Assembly (NCBI GenBank): GCA_949152475.1 | Contig: OX424570.1 | Location: 22,130,694-22,194,693 of the forward strand | Origin: Terebella lapidaria | Taxonomy: Eukaryota > Annelida > Polychaeta > Terebellida > Terebellidae | Direction of reading: 5' to 3' | DNA: 64,000 nt | Part shown: piece by piece, positions 12,001-21,539 of the stretch | How the letters are laid out: each line of letters opens with the position of its first letter | How positions within the stretch are numbered: the first letter of the stretch is position 1 | The notes under the pieces: model-generated | The model's database searches: none | Told to the model about the DNA's origin: nothing | Seen by the model: only the letters and a program-made list of their open reading frames with translations | Position numbers and translations under genes: made by a program

Positions 12001-13261
12001 TGGTCAGAGTTATCGAACTGCAAAACTAAACCGTCTCAACACAGAAACCTCCATTCGAATCCCACCTCAACTGTCACATCTTGGCAACAATACTCAGTCA
12101 GGTACTGGCAGTTGCTGTCAAAACCAAATGATCGCGTCATTGGGAAACAGCAACATGTTAATTTTTTTTCACAGAATATCCCTTTTACGTATTGATAAGA
12201 TTTGCATGGGAAATTTTTCACTTCGAGACTTCAAATTGTGTCTTTACGTTACTGTTTTTGTAACCTGCTCTTGAACTCAGATATTTCATGGTGACCATTT
12301 TGTATTTTCTACATAAGGTTCCAAGTCCAGAGTCTCTCCCTCGTCCGACGTGGGGGATAGACTCAGTTCTGCACAGCTACAGACTGAGGTAGAACAAACT
12401 AGAACCTCAGTCAACCGTCTGGACAGGCAGATGTCTGAACTCACCGAAAAAGTCAACGGACTCACAAGTGATGTCCGATTGATATTAGAACTCCTGCAGA
12501 AACAGAGTACATGTTGTACAGCGAAACGTGATAGAGATGCATCAGAAAGTGTGTACAGTCCAACCGAAGAAGATTACTCACCTACTGAGCATTTCCATCC
12601 ACAGCGACAGCCGCTAACGCTTCCACATTCCAATACTCGTTCAGTCAGAGACCATCCTACATCACATCGCCACAAAACGAAGAACCGCCGAGAACAACGA
12701 TTACCCGGATCATCGAGTGTAGGTTCTGAAGGATCACTGTCTAGCATCATGAAAACAGGGTCTAGTGAGCGAGCCCTAGCAAGCGACCAGAACGTGGATT
12801 TCTTGGAGACCTGTAGTTCAGCTCCACCAACTGCCAACTCGCTGGAGAACAGGTTTGACAATGTGGATTCTCCACCAAGTGGTGGCTTTGTGTATGGGGA
12901 TAGTATTGATGATCTGCCCAGGAGGATACGCAAACCGACCAGTGTGGAACGGTTACAGGGTTCATCCACAACTGATCCACAAACTTCGGATCTGCATAGC
13001 ACACCAACAAACACACAATCAAATGATATTATAGGTGATAATTGGCCTAAGCCTGAATCAGGCTTCTGTAGCCCTCGTAATACTCGTATTGACTCTGGAT
13101 CTTATAATCAAATGTTCCCCAAGGGATCTGTACGCTTGAAGGATTATAATAATCAGTCCGAGAGCCAGTCTTCTGTGAAGGGTGATTCTGGAATCGATAT
13201 AGGAAAGGATTCTGATACTACTGCGCAACCATTGACAAATTTCATGACTACAGATCTCTAA
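2880..13261 (+). CDS. ELK-type (KCNH3/4/8-like) voltage-gated potassium channel, 5' end missing
   Basis: Fourteen + strand exons with compatible phases: 2880-3020, 3793-3992, 4440-4686, 4777-4934, 5513-5583, 5977-6110, 6282-6670, 6971-7093, 7320-7446, 8394-8611, 8730-9043, 11236-11277, 11932-12101, 12318-13261. Joined, they give about 1,091 residues without an internal stop; vertebrate KCNH8 is about 1,100 residues, so roughly the first 80 (start, N-cap, first half of PAS) lie upstream. Seen in order: PAS end with [16 protein letters not shown]; the ELK-specific [13 protein letters not shown] linker; S1-S3; an S4 with five regularly spaced basic residues; S5; the pore [11 protein letters not shown]6; C-linker; a CNBHD with SMFCAPGEY and YCDLQCI; an acidic tract; a C-terminal coiled coil. 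The [10 protein letters not shown] linker and the CNBHD place it in the ELK branch rather than EAG or ERG. By family knowledge it is a plasma-membrane delayed-rectifier K+ channel subunit acting as a tetramer, mainly in neurons. The exact orthologue (KCNH3, 4 or 8) is not decided. Confidence 0.95.
3055..3330 (+). mobile_element. Intronic fragment of the 53-kb TGACCTTGA-type element
   Basis: From CCTATTAGCATGGCGTTACG through ATTTTTATC, CCTAAAAATAATTC and ACAATGGCGGCCG to TTGATGCAT, this matches the left part of the element at 52974-54535 with moderate divergence. It lies entirely in the intron between the first two exons of the window. The tandem-array part is absent, so it is a truncated copy. 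Confidence 0.75.
3793..3992 (+). CDS. KCNH exon: PAS-to-S1 linker with ELK signature
   Basis: Acceptor ATACAG at 3787-3792, donor GTATTG at 3993; phase 1 in, phase 0 out. It encodes an acidic linker ([15 protein letters not shown]) and then [15 protein letters not shown], the basic segment diagnostic of ELK channels, before S1. RRRS is a possible site for basophilic kinases (inference). Confidence 0.93.
4440..4686 (+). CDS. KCNH exon: pre-S1, S1 and first half of S2
   Basis: Acceptor TTGCAG at 4434-4439, donor GTAAGC at 4687; phase 0 in, phase 1 out. It encodes [21 protein letters not shown]1 ([18 protein letters not shown]), the S1-S2 loop, and S2 up to EMLFIL. The first Asp of S2 is split across the junction. 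The following intron is only 90 bp. Confidence 0.95.
4777..4934 (+). CDS. KCNH exon: end of S2 and S3
   Basis: Acceptor TTTCAG at 4771-4776, donor GTAGGA at 4935; phase 1 in, phase 0 out. The split codon restores Asp in [14 protein letters not shown], the conserved acidic countercharge of the voltage sensor. S3 is [17 protein letters not shown]. The exon ends just before S4. Confidence 0.95.
5513..5583 (+). CDS. KCNH exon: S4 voltage sensor
   Basis: A 71-bp exon with acceptor TTTCAG at 5507-5512 and donor GTAATT at 5584; phase 0 in, phase 2 out. It encodes [18 protein letters not shown] and then KMDR. K-x2-R-x2-R-x2-R spacing is visible, with a final Lys after the Gln, as expected for the KCNH voltage sensor. 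It was too short to appear as an independent long ORF and was placed by homology and splice phase. Confidence 0.93.
5977..6110 (+). CDS. KCNH exon: S4-S5 linker and S5
   Basis: Acceptor TTGCAG at 5971-5976, donor GTTTGT at 6111 (weak but used elsewhere in this gene); phase 2 in, phase 1 out. It encodes [13 protein letters not shown] and [13 protein letters not shown], that is S5 and the start of the turret, which carries a potential N-glycosylation site (NWT). Confidence 0.93.
6282..6670 (+). CDS. KCNH exon: turret, pore helix, selectivity filter, S6, C-linker start
   Basis: Acceptor TTTCAG at 6276-6281, donor GTATGC at 6671; phase 1 in, phase 0 out. The filter SVGFGN is at 6395-6412; GFG instead of GYG is normal for KCNH channels. 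S6 is [18 protein letters not shown], followed by [10 protein letters not shown] and the C-linker ([14 protein letters not shown]). Part of this exon has a decayed copy at 61575-61826. Confidence 0.96.
6971..7093 (+). CDS. KCNH exon: C-linker
   Basis: Acceptor GCGCAG at 6965-6970; phase 0 at both ends (41 codons). It encodes [20 protein letters not shown] and ends ...KAIALQ. The donor GTTCGA at 7094 is a poor consensus match, but the next exon continues the family alignment exactly (ALQ|IKSMF). If the intron were retained, the frame would run to a stop at 7214-7216. Confidence 0.9.
7320..7446 (+). CDS. KCNH exon: first half of CNBHD
   Basis: Acceptor GGACAG at 7314-7319, donor GTAATA at 7447; phase 0 in, phase 1 out. 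It encodes [19 protein letters not shown] and then [20 protein letters not shown], the beta-roll start of the cyclic-nucleotide-binding homology domain. In KCNH channels this domain does not respond to cNMP but contacts the PAS domain. Confidence 0.95.
7447..8393 (+). other. KCNH intron (947 bp), no feature
   Basis: AT-rich intron between the two halves of the CNBHD. A 137-codon ORF inside it (7594-8007) has no recognisable domain, is not needed for the channel frame and looks fortuitous. I see no repeat here that matches elsewhere in the window. Confidence 0.7.
8394..8611 (+). CDS. KCNH exon: second half of CNBHD
   Basis: Acceptor CCCCAG at 8388-8393, donor GTAATC at 8612; phase 1 in, phase 0 out. 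It encodes [27 protein letters not shown] and [15 protein letters not shown], completing the CNBHD and the alpha-C helix. The YCDLQCI motif is characteristic of KCNH channels. Confidence 0.95.
8730..9043 (+). CDS. KCNH exon: acidic cytoplasmic linker
   Basis: Acceptor TTGCAG at 8724-8729, donor GTTTGT at 9044; phase 0 in, phase 2 out. It encodes a low-complexity segment with a long Asp/Glu run ([19 protein letters not shown]) followed by a Pro/Ser/Thr-rich stretch. Vertebrate ELK channels have an acidic run at the same place. The 204-codon minus-strand ORF here is a shadow of the repetitive acidic codons. Confidence 0.88.
9139..11013 (+). repeat. Perfect 935-bp tandem duplication inside a KCNH intron
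   Basis: Bases 9139-10073 are repeated at 10074-11008 at a constant offset of 935, with no difference found on reading through. The junction shows a 5-bp overlap (TTTGT), which also follows the second copy. Each copy contains the same 77-codon ORF (9220-9453 and 10155-10388), which has no recognisable domain and lies in the intron between the acidic exon and the microexon. Such identity points to a very recent event or an assembly duplication. Confidence 0.95.
11236..11277 (+). CDS. KCNH microexon (42 or 45 bp) with NAGNAG acceptor
   Basis: Preceded by TTTTCAGCAG, so splicing can start at 11233 or 11236, adding or omitting one Ser. Donor GTACCT at 11278. It is phase 2 at both ends, so skipping keeps the frame. 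It encodes [14 protein letters not shown], a basic peptide between the acidic linker and the distal C-terminus. It was chosen because it carries the required phase and lies on the only path I found between the flanking exons. Confidence 0.65.
11932..12101 (+). CDS. KCNH exon: distal C-terminus with RRRSFE motif
   Basis: Acceptor CTGACAG at 11925-11931, donor GTACTG at 12102; phase 2 in, phase 1 out. It encodes [30 protein letters not shown] and a Ser/Thr/Asn-rich stretch. RRRSF is a plausible site for a basophilic kinase (inference). The domain is poorly conserved, so the evidence is mainly phase and open frame. Confidence 0.78.
12318..13261 (+). CDS. KCNH last exon: C-terminal coiled coil and tail
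   Basis: Acceptor ACATAAG at 12311-12317; phase 1 in; TAA at 13259-13261. Near the start is a heptad-patterned helix ([20 protein letters not shown] then [19 protein letters not shown]), matching the C-terminal coiled coil in KCNH channels that helps tetramer assembly. The remaining ~250 residues are Ser/Pro/Thr-rich and probably disordered, ending in MTTDL. Confidence 0.92.
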
Positions 13262-14750
13262 CAGTGGGTATATACAACACACTAATAATTGTATTGTTAT
13301 CTGCGTTGTTTTATGCAATGTACGTATGTTTCACACTACAAGCATGTAAACTTTTTCTAGTCGTTTCATGCCAACCGTATTCGTATATCAAATGGCAAGA
13401 ATACTGATTCTCATATGTACCTACTCCTTTTTTTTATTCTTTGTCTTTTCTTGGGGGTTCCTTCGTGATAAATGTATGCGGAGTATCACAATGCTCATTC
13501 TATGACCTAAGGTATAGCTGTATTTACCATAATAATACCTCTTGAACACTATTATATATCATCGTGACCGCTGGGTTATGCCTGTACAGTTTAATTGATA
13601 TAAATTTACTCTTTTTTCTGCGATCTGAGTAATTATCAAACTTTGCTAATAGTGAATGAATGTGCTTGATTTTGTCATCAATACAAGACAAACATTGGTT
13701 CGTTCTCTGGTATTTATAGCTTGTATTAGGCAACATATGTATACAAATTAAGTAACGGAAGTATCCTTGCAAGTGTGCAACAAAAGTTTCATCGGCTGTT
13801 ATCTCTTACTGGAAACCGACCACGATATGCTTTCAATGTGGTATCTTTGCTGTAGACCTTACAAGATTGTAATACTCAGTATTTATATCAGCTGAATTCG
13901 TTTCTTCTTTGTTTTCATATACTGTTATGAATTAATGTTATACTTTGCTGTTGTTTTTCGTATGGATATATCTGATAGCAATTATAGCTGTTATAATTTT
14001 AATTTATATTGAGCTTGTCTACGTTTCATATATCTTAATGACATTAATAACTGTCACAAATATTATTCAATTGAATATCACCATCAGTGTAACAGCATTA
14101 GCATCATTGAAAAGAACATTCATTTTGAACCTGATTTTTTTTCATTTTCACTCAGTGCCGAAAGAATATCTTTTTTATAGGTGTGAAGTTCAATAATCCT
14201 TTGCTCAACTTGATGATTTGAATATGGATATGGGAATGGTGGTTTCGCTCAGTTTTTAATATTAACAACATATCTATTCCAAAGTCAGTAATAATATATT
14301 GAGAGAATAACGCTGTTTGCCTTGCTGCAAAACTCTTAACCCTTCAGACGTCAGAATATTTTTTGCTCTAAGGATGTTTCAACAGTTGTGGAATGTGTGA
14401 GTGTATATTTCTATTATCTGAGTTGGAAGTCAATACCAGTAATTGCGAGCATATTTGATAATCAGTACTCACAATGAGTATTGCATAGTGAGTTTTTGTT
14501 GAAAAGTAAGCATTATATTTACATTCATTCAGAGGTCTGTGATCCAAACGTCCAGTTAAGTTGTATTTGGACTATTGTGTTGCTGTTTAGTCAGCACCAA
14601 GTCGAGGCATTGTATGGTGTATTTTTGTGCATTATGAGTTTGTAAGAAACCATTGTACCTTTTATCATAACTTTTTTTCCCATGGAATATCTATGTTGTC
14701 CCTCCATTCAGTGCATTTTCTCTTCATAATAAATACTTTTGAACACTAGA
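13262..14750 (+). other. KCNH 3' untranslated region
   Basis: AT-rich, no coding signal. The first canonical polyadenylation hexamer I found after the stop is AATAAA at 14728-14733, so the 3' UTR would be about 1.5 kb. Its true end is not visible from sequence alone. The 82- and 83-codon ORFs here have no recognisable domain. Confidence 0.6.
14728..14733 (+). terminator. Candidate polyadenylation signal of KCNH
   Basis: AATAAA about 1.47 kb after the stop codon, in the right orientation, and the first canonical hexamer seen downstream. Usage is inferred. Confidence 0.5.
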
Positions 14751-14784
14751 GTTGCATGAGTTACATGTGTTGACTACATCATTA

Positions 14785-15062
14785 CTAGATGTATGGATAT
14801 GTGTAAGGCTCAGGAACAAGGAACATTTCTATATCTTATGGTAAGTGATGGCACTATAACATACATTCCAAGAAGACAATATAGTATGACACAGTTACAC
14901 AATGGCAGAACACAAATAGCATGTTGATTACAATATTATTAGATATATGGATATGTGTGAGGCTCAGGAACAAGGAACATTTCTATATCTCATGGAAAGT
15001 GATGACACTATAACATACATTCCAAGAGGGCAGTATAGTATGACAGTTACACAATGGCAGAA
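14785..15062 (+). repeat. Diverged direct duplication, offset 154 bp
   Basis: The block starting ATGGATATGTGT at 14793 returns at 14947 with roughly 10 percent differences, up to ACACAATGGCAGAAC. The second copy opens a 73-codon ORF, but most differences in the shared frame would change amino acids and copy 1 is frameshifted, so I do not call it coding. Confidence 0.8.
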
Positions 15063-15198
15063 CGCGAGTTCGATCCTAAAAATGAATATCATTGATTCAT
15101 TCTCACTTCTAGTTCAACTTCCAACACTTTTCGCTTGTAAAATATCACGCAAGAATAAGCGCATGTAGTAACTAAGAATATTTACCTATTTTGCTTAA

Positions 15199-15437
15199 TG
15201 AGCATATACCTTAGGCCACCAAGTGTTTGATATTCAAAATATTCGAGCCAACCCTTTACACCTTCTGAGGTGGTCATGTACATATTTCTCAGCATATATA
15301 GTACGTTTTTTGAAGAAACTGAAACTGAGAAGGTTGTGTTCTCTATGCTGTATGAGAATCCCCCAGAGCCACCAAATGTTTGATATGTATAATATCCGGG
15401 CCAATCCTTCACGCCTTTTGAGGTGATCAGGTTCTAG
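15199..15437 (+). repeat. Diverged direct duplication, offset about 151 bp
   Basis: GCCACCAAGTGTTTGATAT (15215-15233) recurs as GCCACCAAATGTTTGATAT about 151 bp later, and each is followed by a related sequence ending in a GAGGTG(G/A)TCA block. The minus-strand ORF across it simply reflects the repeat. No further match seen elsewhere in the window. Confidence 0.65.
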
Positions 15438-16159
15438 GCGATGATTAGCTTAAGACAGTACATATTTCGACGTGGCCGTTACTTAGGTTGGACATAAGTC
15501 ACAAAATACTCTTCTTTTATATTGCTATCAAATGCGTGTGTTGTATATACATGTTTACTGTAGATAGCCATAAATACACTCACAGTTGTGTATTATATTC
15601 CTCATGATCGTAGTGTGGTTTCTGTGTCTGCTGCGTGAGAGTCATCAGCACAACAATTACAATTGACTATAGTGAGAGATCCAATCCTTAATCTGATTTT
15701 CATTGTAGCAGTATTTTTGAGGATCGGTAGTTTTACAATTTATTTTATTCATTTTCATTTGTTGTAAATTGGGACTGTTTCATCTTTCGAATCAAGTGTC
15801 GATTGTTCAAGGACATTCAAGAACTGGAATGCATCCAAGCACCCTTTTCAGAACATAGACCAGGCAAAAGACCAATCATTCACATGATTTAGTGTGCATG
15901 ACATGAAACGTCATGAAACGACTGAAACAGAAATACCCATAGCATTGAAACTGTGTGTGCATTGATGTATGATTCATATCGATTCAGTCAAGTGGGCCAG
16001 TCAAGTGGTTATATATCCCACATTGCACCTTTGAAAATTCTCCTCATTTCCCATAGAATTTGGTCACAAGTTAAATCAAACCAACCAGATTAGGGACACT
16101 TCCTACACGTCCTGAAAAAAATCAGGACGTGATTTTTGGTTTCGGATTTCTAAATTATT
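15438..16159. other. Intergenic, nothing recognised
   Basis: No ORF with a domain, no RNA gene and no repeat that I can match elsewhere. Confidence 0.6.
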
Positions 16160-16372
16160 TTCATAGGTTGTTGGGCAGTTGTATACTAATTCCATCAGGT
16201 GTACAGTAGAAACAACTACATTTAACACACTGTCTGCCCCTGATGACGCCAGTGTGTCTTTGGATAAACTAATTGGTCGGGCTTTGTTTCTGTTGCAAAA
16301 TGTATTTTATGTTTGTTATTGTCATCATCAAAATCTGATTGTATTGGTGGTAATGGATTGATACTTACATTC
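16160..16372 (+). repeat. rep1 dispersed repeat, near full-length single copy
   Basis: It starts TTTCATAGGTTGTTGGGCAG and ends GGATTGATACTTACATT, matching the 47.7-50.5 kb satellite core over about 210 bp with few differences. The conserved middle holds a possible hairpin, ACACACTG...CAGTGTGT. Flanks differ from the satellite spacer, which defines rep1 as a separate dispersed element. No ORF, no tRNA-type promoter boxes recognised; class unknown. Confidence 0.85.
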
Positions 16373-16454
16373 TTATACAATATTCAAATACGATATCTTG
16401 TGAATAAAGCTATCATGAAAGCTAGGTTAATTAAATATGAATACAAACAAAGTA

Positions 16455-17291
16455 TGGTGGCTGATAGCGTCTATTTGTCAATCTCGCTCCCTCGCGGCGA
16501 GGGAATGAATGAAGCGAAACAGCGAAAGAGCGATGCGAGGGAACGAGGAAGCGATGCGAAGGAACGAGAGAGTGATGCGAGGTAGCGAGAGAGCCATGCG
16601 AGGGAAGGAGTGAGCGATACGATATTCACATAGATCAACCTGGCTTCCTCGCATCGCTCTCTCGCTCCATCGTTCTCTCGCTCTCTCGTTCTCTCGTTCT
16701 CTCGCTGTCTCGTATGCAGAAACTAATTTTCATGTACTAGGTATGCAGTATCAGAAACTAACTAAAGATTTTAGCAGACAAATAAAACGCACTTTTGATA
16801 ACTCGCACGATAAATTCCTTTGTTCTAATATAGCCATGCATACGATCATGTATGTACGTGTACATTCATCCCCAAAGCTAACTGTTATATGTATATTTTA
16901 ATGATATTAATAAAGGTTTCGACATGGTCAGTGCTATTACAATACTCATGGATGTGTAAAGAAATAATGGAAGGGAAGGAGCACGTACGGACTGTACCCA
17001 CTCTTCCCTGGACACGCCCCTGTCATACCAGTTTCATTGTTGGACATACAAAACTGGGACATATGAAATAGATGATATTGATCTGAATTTTTACATCATA
17101 GTTTCTACTTAATAATATATTCTTTGAAATGCCAGTGTACGCATGGACGATTACCGGTAAGTTGTAAAATTATGCAATATGAAACGAGTGAGCGAGAGAA
17201 CGAGGGAACAGGGGAACGAGAGAACGAGAGAGCAAGAGCGCGATGCGAGGTCGAGGTAGCGAGATTGTCAAATGGACGCTATCAGCCACCA
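16455..17291. mobile_element. TA-flanked inverted-repeat transposon (nonautonomous), 837 bp
   Basis: Terminal inverted repeats TGGTGGCTGATAGCGTCY / ATTTGWCAATCTCGC match on both ends with two differences in about 33 bp. The dinucleotide TA flanks both ends (16453-16454, 17292-17293), the target duplication of Tc1/mariner-type elements. The interior has two GA/CT-rich blocks of CGAGAGAACGAG-like short repeats, around 16490-16730 and 17185-17260, partly in inverted orientation. No transposase is encoded. The terminal GGTGGCTGATA is shared with the element at 22733-23771. Confidence 0.88.
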
Positions 17292-17349
17292 TAACGAAGT
17301 GAGTTAACACAATACATTCCCTTTATTTTTTCCTTTCTTCGATAAATTG

Positions 17350-17810
17350 TCACTGCATCCTTCCGTGGATGAACAAGGTGATTTCTCCCCTTTCATTCTC
17401 ACCACTAAAGGTTCATGCTGGCCCACCAAGTTCTCAGCCAATATATGCCTGGTTATCAGATAAGGTCGGGCCGAGCTGATCACCCCCGGCGTGTATAGGG
17501 TGAGATATCACTACGTCTGAGGTCAGTACATCGTACTACGGGTTCCAGGGAATCGGACGAGACATTACATCGTCCGTTAAATAAATCATATAAGCTTTTC
17601 AATTTGTTGCTGAACCCTATAGAACGTCTGGAATTTTTTGTTAGCCAGATAGAAATGTCAACTGAAAATAGAGGTGTTTTCCATGTGCATGTGTACAGTA
17701 CACCGACACGCTAAATACCTAATTCAGTTAGCAAAGTTTGTTTACACTGCGCGGTGCATACTGCTTTTGTATAGTGAACCTCCTGGGACGAGAAAGCATA
17801 ACCACCATAG
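17350..17810 (-). repeat. rep2 dispersed repeat, copy 1
   Basis: The reverse complement matches 24400-25010 and 33430-34020 over several hundred bases. Shared landmarks include TCTCAGCCAATATATGCC, GAGATATCACTACGTC and GTCAGTACATCGTACTA. It also contains a CGTCCGTTAAATAAATC-like string that resembles the tail of the SINE at 32.75-33.0 kb. Class unknown. Confidence 0.75.
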
Positions 17811-18164
17811 CGTGTACATTATTGGGGAAAACAAGGACAAAAATGCAGATGAATCGGCTTGTATCGTGTGCAGTTTTCGGGGAAGTATAATACAAATTTC
17901 CGACAGTCCATTCGTTCTGCGTTACTGCTATGTAACACTTCCACTGTGTTTTGTGTGTTTGAACCTATGAAATGAATTTCCGAACAGGAAATTATGCAGT
18001 GGAATGGGGTCAAATGGATGTTGCGTTCGATCTACTAGCGCCTGTCTTGATATATGATTCTTGAAAACTCGCAATACGAAGGATTTGCTTTGATTTTACA
18101 TCTACATTAACTCTCACTCACACTTATTATGATAACTATACCAATATTGTCTGCTACATTCACT

Positions 18165-18216
18165 ATTGGTATCATCAAAATCTGGTTATATTGGTGGTAA
18201 TAGATTGATACATTAT
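18165..18216 (+). repeat. rep1 3' end fragment
   Basis: ATTGGTATCATCAAAATCTG followed by GGTGGTAATAGATTGATAC matches the 3' end of rep1. It directly abuts the 3' end of the minus-strand LINE fragment. Confidence 0.75.
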
Positions 18217-18600
18217 TAATAATTTTTATTCATAAAGCGCACATATCTACCAATAAAAGCAATCAAGGCGCTGAACATGTGAAAAAAGAAAGTAATAATA
18301 ATAACATAATAAAACATATCACACGAAGGGATAAAACATTTAAATAGCATGCCTATACGCACAACGGAGTCTTTAGCAAAGATTTGAGTGGGAGTTTATT
18401 CCATTCACGTGGCGATGCATTCGAGAAGGATCTGTCACCGAACTTGACAGAGCTTGTTGATGGTTGTTTGAGCTGAAGCTGGTCCGCGGATCTCAGATTC
18501 CTAGAAGGCTCATGGAGGGTGATCAGTTCACTGATATACATGTATTACGGGCCTATGCCGTGGATGGCGCGATAAGTTAGTGATTATTCATTCACTTTGA
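18205..18600 (-). pseudogene. 5'-truncated LINE: C-terminus of a reverse transcriptase ORF plus 3' tail
   Basis: On the minus strand 18353-18541 encodes a peptide with SELITLHEPSRNLRSADQ and FGDRSFSNASPREWNKLPL. This is the conserved tail of Jockey/CR1-like LINE ORF2 proteins, where the usual pattern is GDRAFS-AAP-LWN-LP. The 3' side, toward 18205, ends in GCGCTTTATGAATAAAAATT and an ATT-rich tail. Everything upstream of this C-terminus is missing, the normal result of 5' truncation during target-primed reverse transcription. Confidence 0.8.
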
Positions 18601-18604
18601 CATG

Positions 18605-18780
18605 TTTGAGCCATGATCTACATACAGCATGCGGTAGGCACTCCGGATCTCTTGTGCTATTACATTACATTTGCATGACATAACATATATCGACATCATA
18701 TCATGTAAAATTGCACTGAATCCTTCAAGTTACGAATGTAAGGATATAGTATGACAGACGTTGGCAGATCGAACCCAATT
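18605..18780 (+). repeat. rep5 dispersed repeat, left part (interrupted copy)
   Basis: It matches 27686-27860 (GAATCCTTC-GATTATGAGTT and GACAGRCRTTGGCAGAT landmarks). The match stops exactly where the inverted-arm element begins at 18781 and resumes at 21907, so this rep5 copy was split by an insertion. Confidence 0.75.
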
Positions 18781-19879
18781 AGTCGAGTTGCCGGTTATAT
18801 CCCTTCCACAGTGAACATAGAAATTGTTGAAACAGCAAGGTTTTTTGATTGATATGCATTCATATGTGTCTCCAGGTGATTTTGAGCTTTGTTGCCACTG
18901 CGCCAACTTTGGGGAAATTTTTTATTATTCGTTCATTAGCATACTAACCGCCAGATATGGATAATTAGCATAATCAAAATATAACTTTTTTGGTAATAGG
19001 CCTAGAATCAAGTGTGATAGCACTTTCCTATACAAGTCTGACCCAAGGATTTCATTTCTGGTAAAACTTTTGTGATCCATGGTCAAGGTCACCACATAAG
19101 ATCAAAATCAAGGTCAGTTTTCACACACAATTGTCAAAGCTTCTGGGTTAAGGGGATATGGCTGATTCACTTCTGTGTTTATGTAATACTGCTACATGAA
19201 TGCCTTTTGAATTAACTTTAAGATGGTTCATTAATTACTGATGTGCAATATATCGTTGACCAATATTCAAATAGCCTTCATCGTGGCGTTGGTTTGACAT
19301 GTGGCATTGATGTGATCTACAAAGTTGCTGTTCGTAGTCTTCTATAATTCTTGTCATTATTTGGTACGCACAAACGATATAATCTGACTATAATGTGTAC
19401 TCATAAGTTCATGTCCATGACTGCTTGATCAATTCTCATCCTCACTATTCACTACCATCTTCTCTTTTTGGGACAACGTAAAAGCGAACATCATGAACCA
19501 GTTCACTGTGCATATGCAACATGTGCATATTCTTAACAGTCTTTCTCCAGATGGGTCTATGTTGATACAATGAGATGAAATATCATCTTCCATTTCCCAA
19601 ATATAATCTTTTATGCTGACATCTACAGGACACAATTTCAAGTGCCTAGCATAGCAGCATAGATGAGTAGGACGCCTATGAAGGTACAAGTTCTTGTCTG
19701 GCCGAGTGAGTGTCAATACGGCACTGCAAAAACGTGCTCTCTAACTGGTCCGATGATGCTTCTGTTGCATTATCCTCACCTGTAATGTCGGACAGTTATG
19801 AGAGTCACCTTTCTCCAAAGTCGGGCATCTTCTTGCATGACGAAGCAGCTGTCTCAAGCCGTTGATTCTCCCTGTCAGG

Positions 19880-20200
19880 TGGTCAGAGTTCTCAGCGATT
19901 ACACTGATATTTCAGTGCTTCTAGTTATTGGACGTGTGTGATGTGATCTACAGAGTTGCCGTTCCGATGAAGAAGTAAAAACGGACTCGATGCCAACGTC
20001 ACATATGCCAACTAGGGAGAGAGGCTCTGCTCCCAGATGCTTGTGCCCATGCGACTTGTTGTGATATTGTGTAGTATCCATTTACCAAAGCAAGGTTTCA
20101 TTCCTGAAGAAGCTGAAGACTCTGAACATGCTAGATGAGGACAGTGCAACAGAAGCTGTTGTTGGACAGCAGTGTTTTTGCAGGTGTCATATGGGTAGCA
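19880..20200 (+). pseudogene. Possible relic of the DTD / HAxTGCD conserved hypothetical family
   Basis: Translated in shifting + frames: SDYTDISVLLVIG (family pattern: DTDVLVLL), then LLPDACAHATCCDIV with a stop and YPF (family pattern: LLALHAxTGCDTVSxPF), then VSFLKKLKTLNML (family pattern: K-VSALKKL). At least one frameshift and one stop are needed. The order and spacing fit the better preserved relic at 55.6-56.6 kb. The match is by eye to a family I know only as uncharacterised proteins in corals and molluscs. Confidence 0.4.
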
Positions 20201-21539
20201 GATTGATACTTCAATGACACAAGTCTCTCAACCACGGACATATGACAACTTGTCTCTTCATGGGCGCTGTACTCGTCTTCATATGCTGCTATTGTAGAAT
20301 ATGGTTAGGAATATGGAATATGGTTGGGAAATGACAGATGACATTGTATAAGAAAAGGCCCACCTGGACCACCACTGTTGATGAGGGCCATCAGTTGTGG
20401 CTGTTGAGCAAAGGACAAGGCCTGCTAGGATACCAGCTGCGGTTGTTACCAACAGATCTGAGCCGTACCACATATTTTTTCTACAGGTGACAATTGTTAT
20501 AAACTGTTCACAAAAAAGATAAGGCGGTGGTGAACAGTGTGGATGAGCATCAACACAATAATGAATTTGTCCTGTAGAATAATCTCGGCATGCTGGGAGA
20601 TGATAAGTTGGATAGTAGTTTTCTTGTACAACTTTACAGCCGCAGCTAATCACAGTAATGGACATTAACATTACTGGACATGAAGACAACTCGTACTGTT
20701 TCTATTACTACCATGAGCGCTAAAATTGTGGTAATTTGTTTCAATGCTTCGTCCAATGTAAAATGGATATTTTCTGTCGAATGTTTCAACCTGTGTAGAC
20801 CCCATTATTTAAAAAATGTAGTGAATGCTTGATGGGTCATGAATTGACCATATATATATATTACTGGCAGTTGCACTGTTTGATGTCATTATTGCGTAGT
20901 TGAAGATAAATGTTGTAAATCTGAAGCCACGTTTGTTTACAAAACGATATACTCTGATATTTATTCTAACTCATTTACATCGTTTTTTGCAGATATTTTT
21001 GAGATGCCTGACGATATTGTATTATAACTTGGCATACTTCATCGGGCAGTCAAATGCCACTTTTTTTAACGAATCTCAGACCTCTATAACAAAAATTGAC
21101 TATCGACCAAAATATGAATTTCAGCCCGAACATCATCACAGAAATCTGATCACATTTCAGTAAATGGTCATATTTACATTTACCAGAGTTGGAGAAATAT
21201 TGTTGGAGTTTTGGAACAAAAAACACATTAGGTTGTATCCTACACAAACATATTGATTTTTTACAAAAGCAAGCAAATACACAAAGTTGTAATCGAACCA
21301 ATAAATTCAATGATGGAGCTAAAATTAACATTGGGAAAGAATGCCAACTTTTGCAAATTTTGCGATAGAAGACTGAAATTTGGTAGGAAACTTCCATTTG
21401 ACTTTGCTTAGAGTGAACATTGCTCAATGGTTTATCACACATAAGTAATCAATACATCATCACAGGTAACAATCATCATTCCAACAATGTGAACTACACA
21501 CAGAAATGAAAAAGTAAATTCAACTGGTGTGGATGAATG
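20201..21539. other. Interior of the long-inverted-arm element, no recognised gene
   Basis: The longest ORF is 136 codons on the minus strand (20279-20689). It is Cys-rich at its start (CGC...C...C.DAHPHC) but shows no catalytic or DNA-binding motif I can name, and no start or splicing context supports it. A TA run lies at about 20850-20862. Confidence 0.5.

Noticed and set aside
14947-15168. 73-codon ORF with a partner copy at 14793
   Set aside because: Differences between the copies mostly change amino acids and copy 1 is frameshifted; better explained as noncoding duplication.
20279-20689. 136-codon Cys-rich minus-strand ORF as transposase of the inverted-arm element
   Set aside because: No catalytic triad or DNA-binding pattern recognised and no supporting frame continuity; left undetermined.
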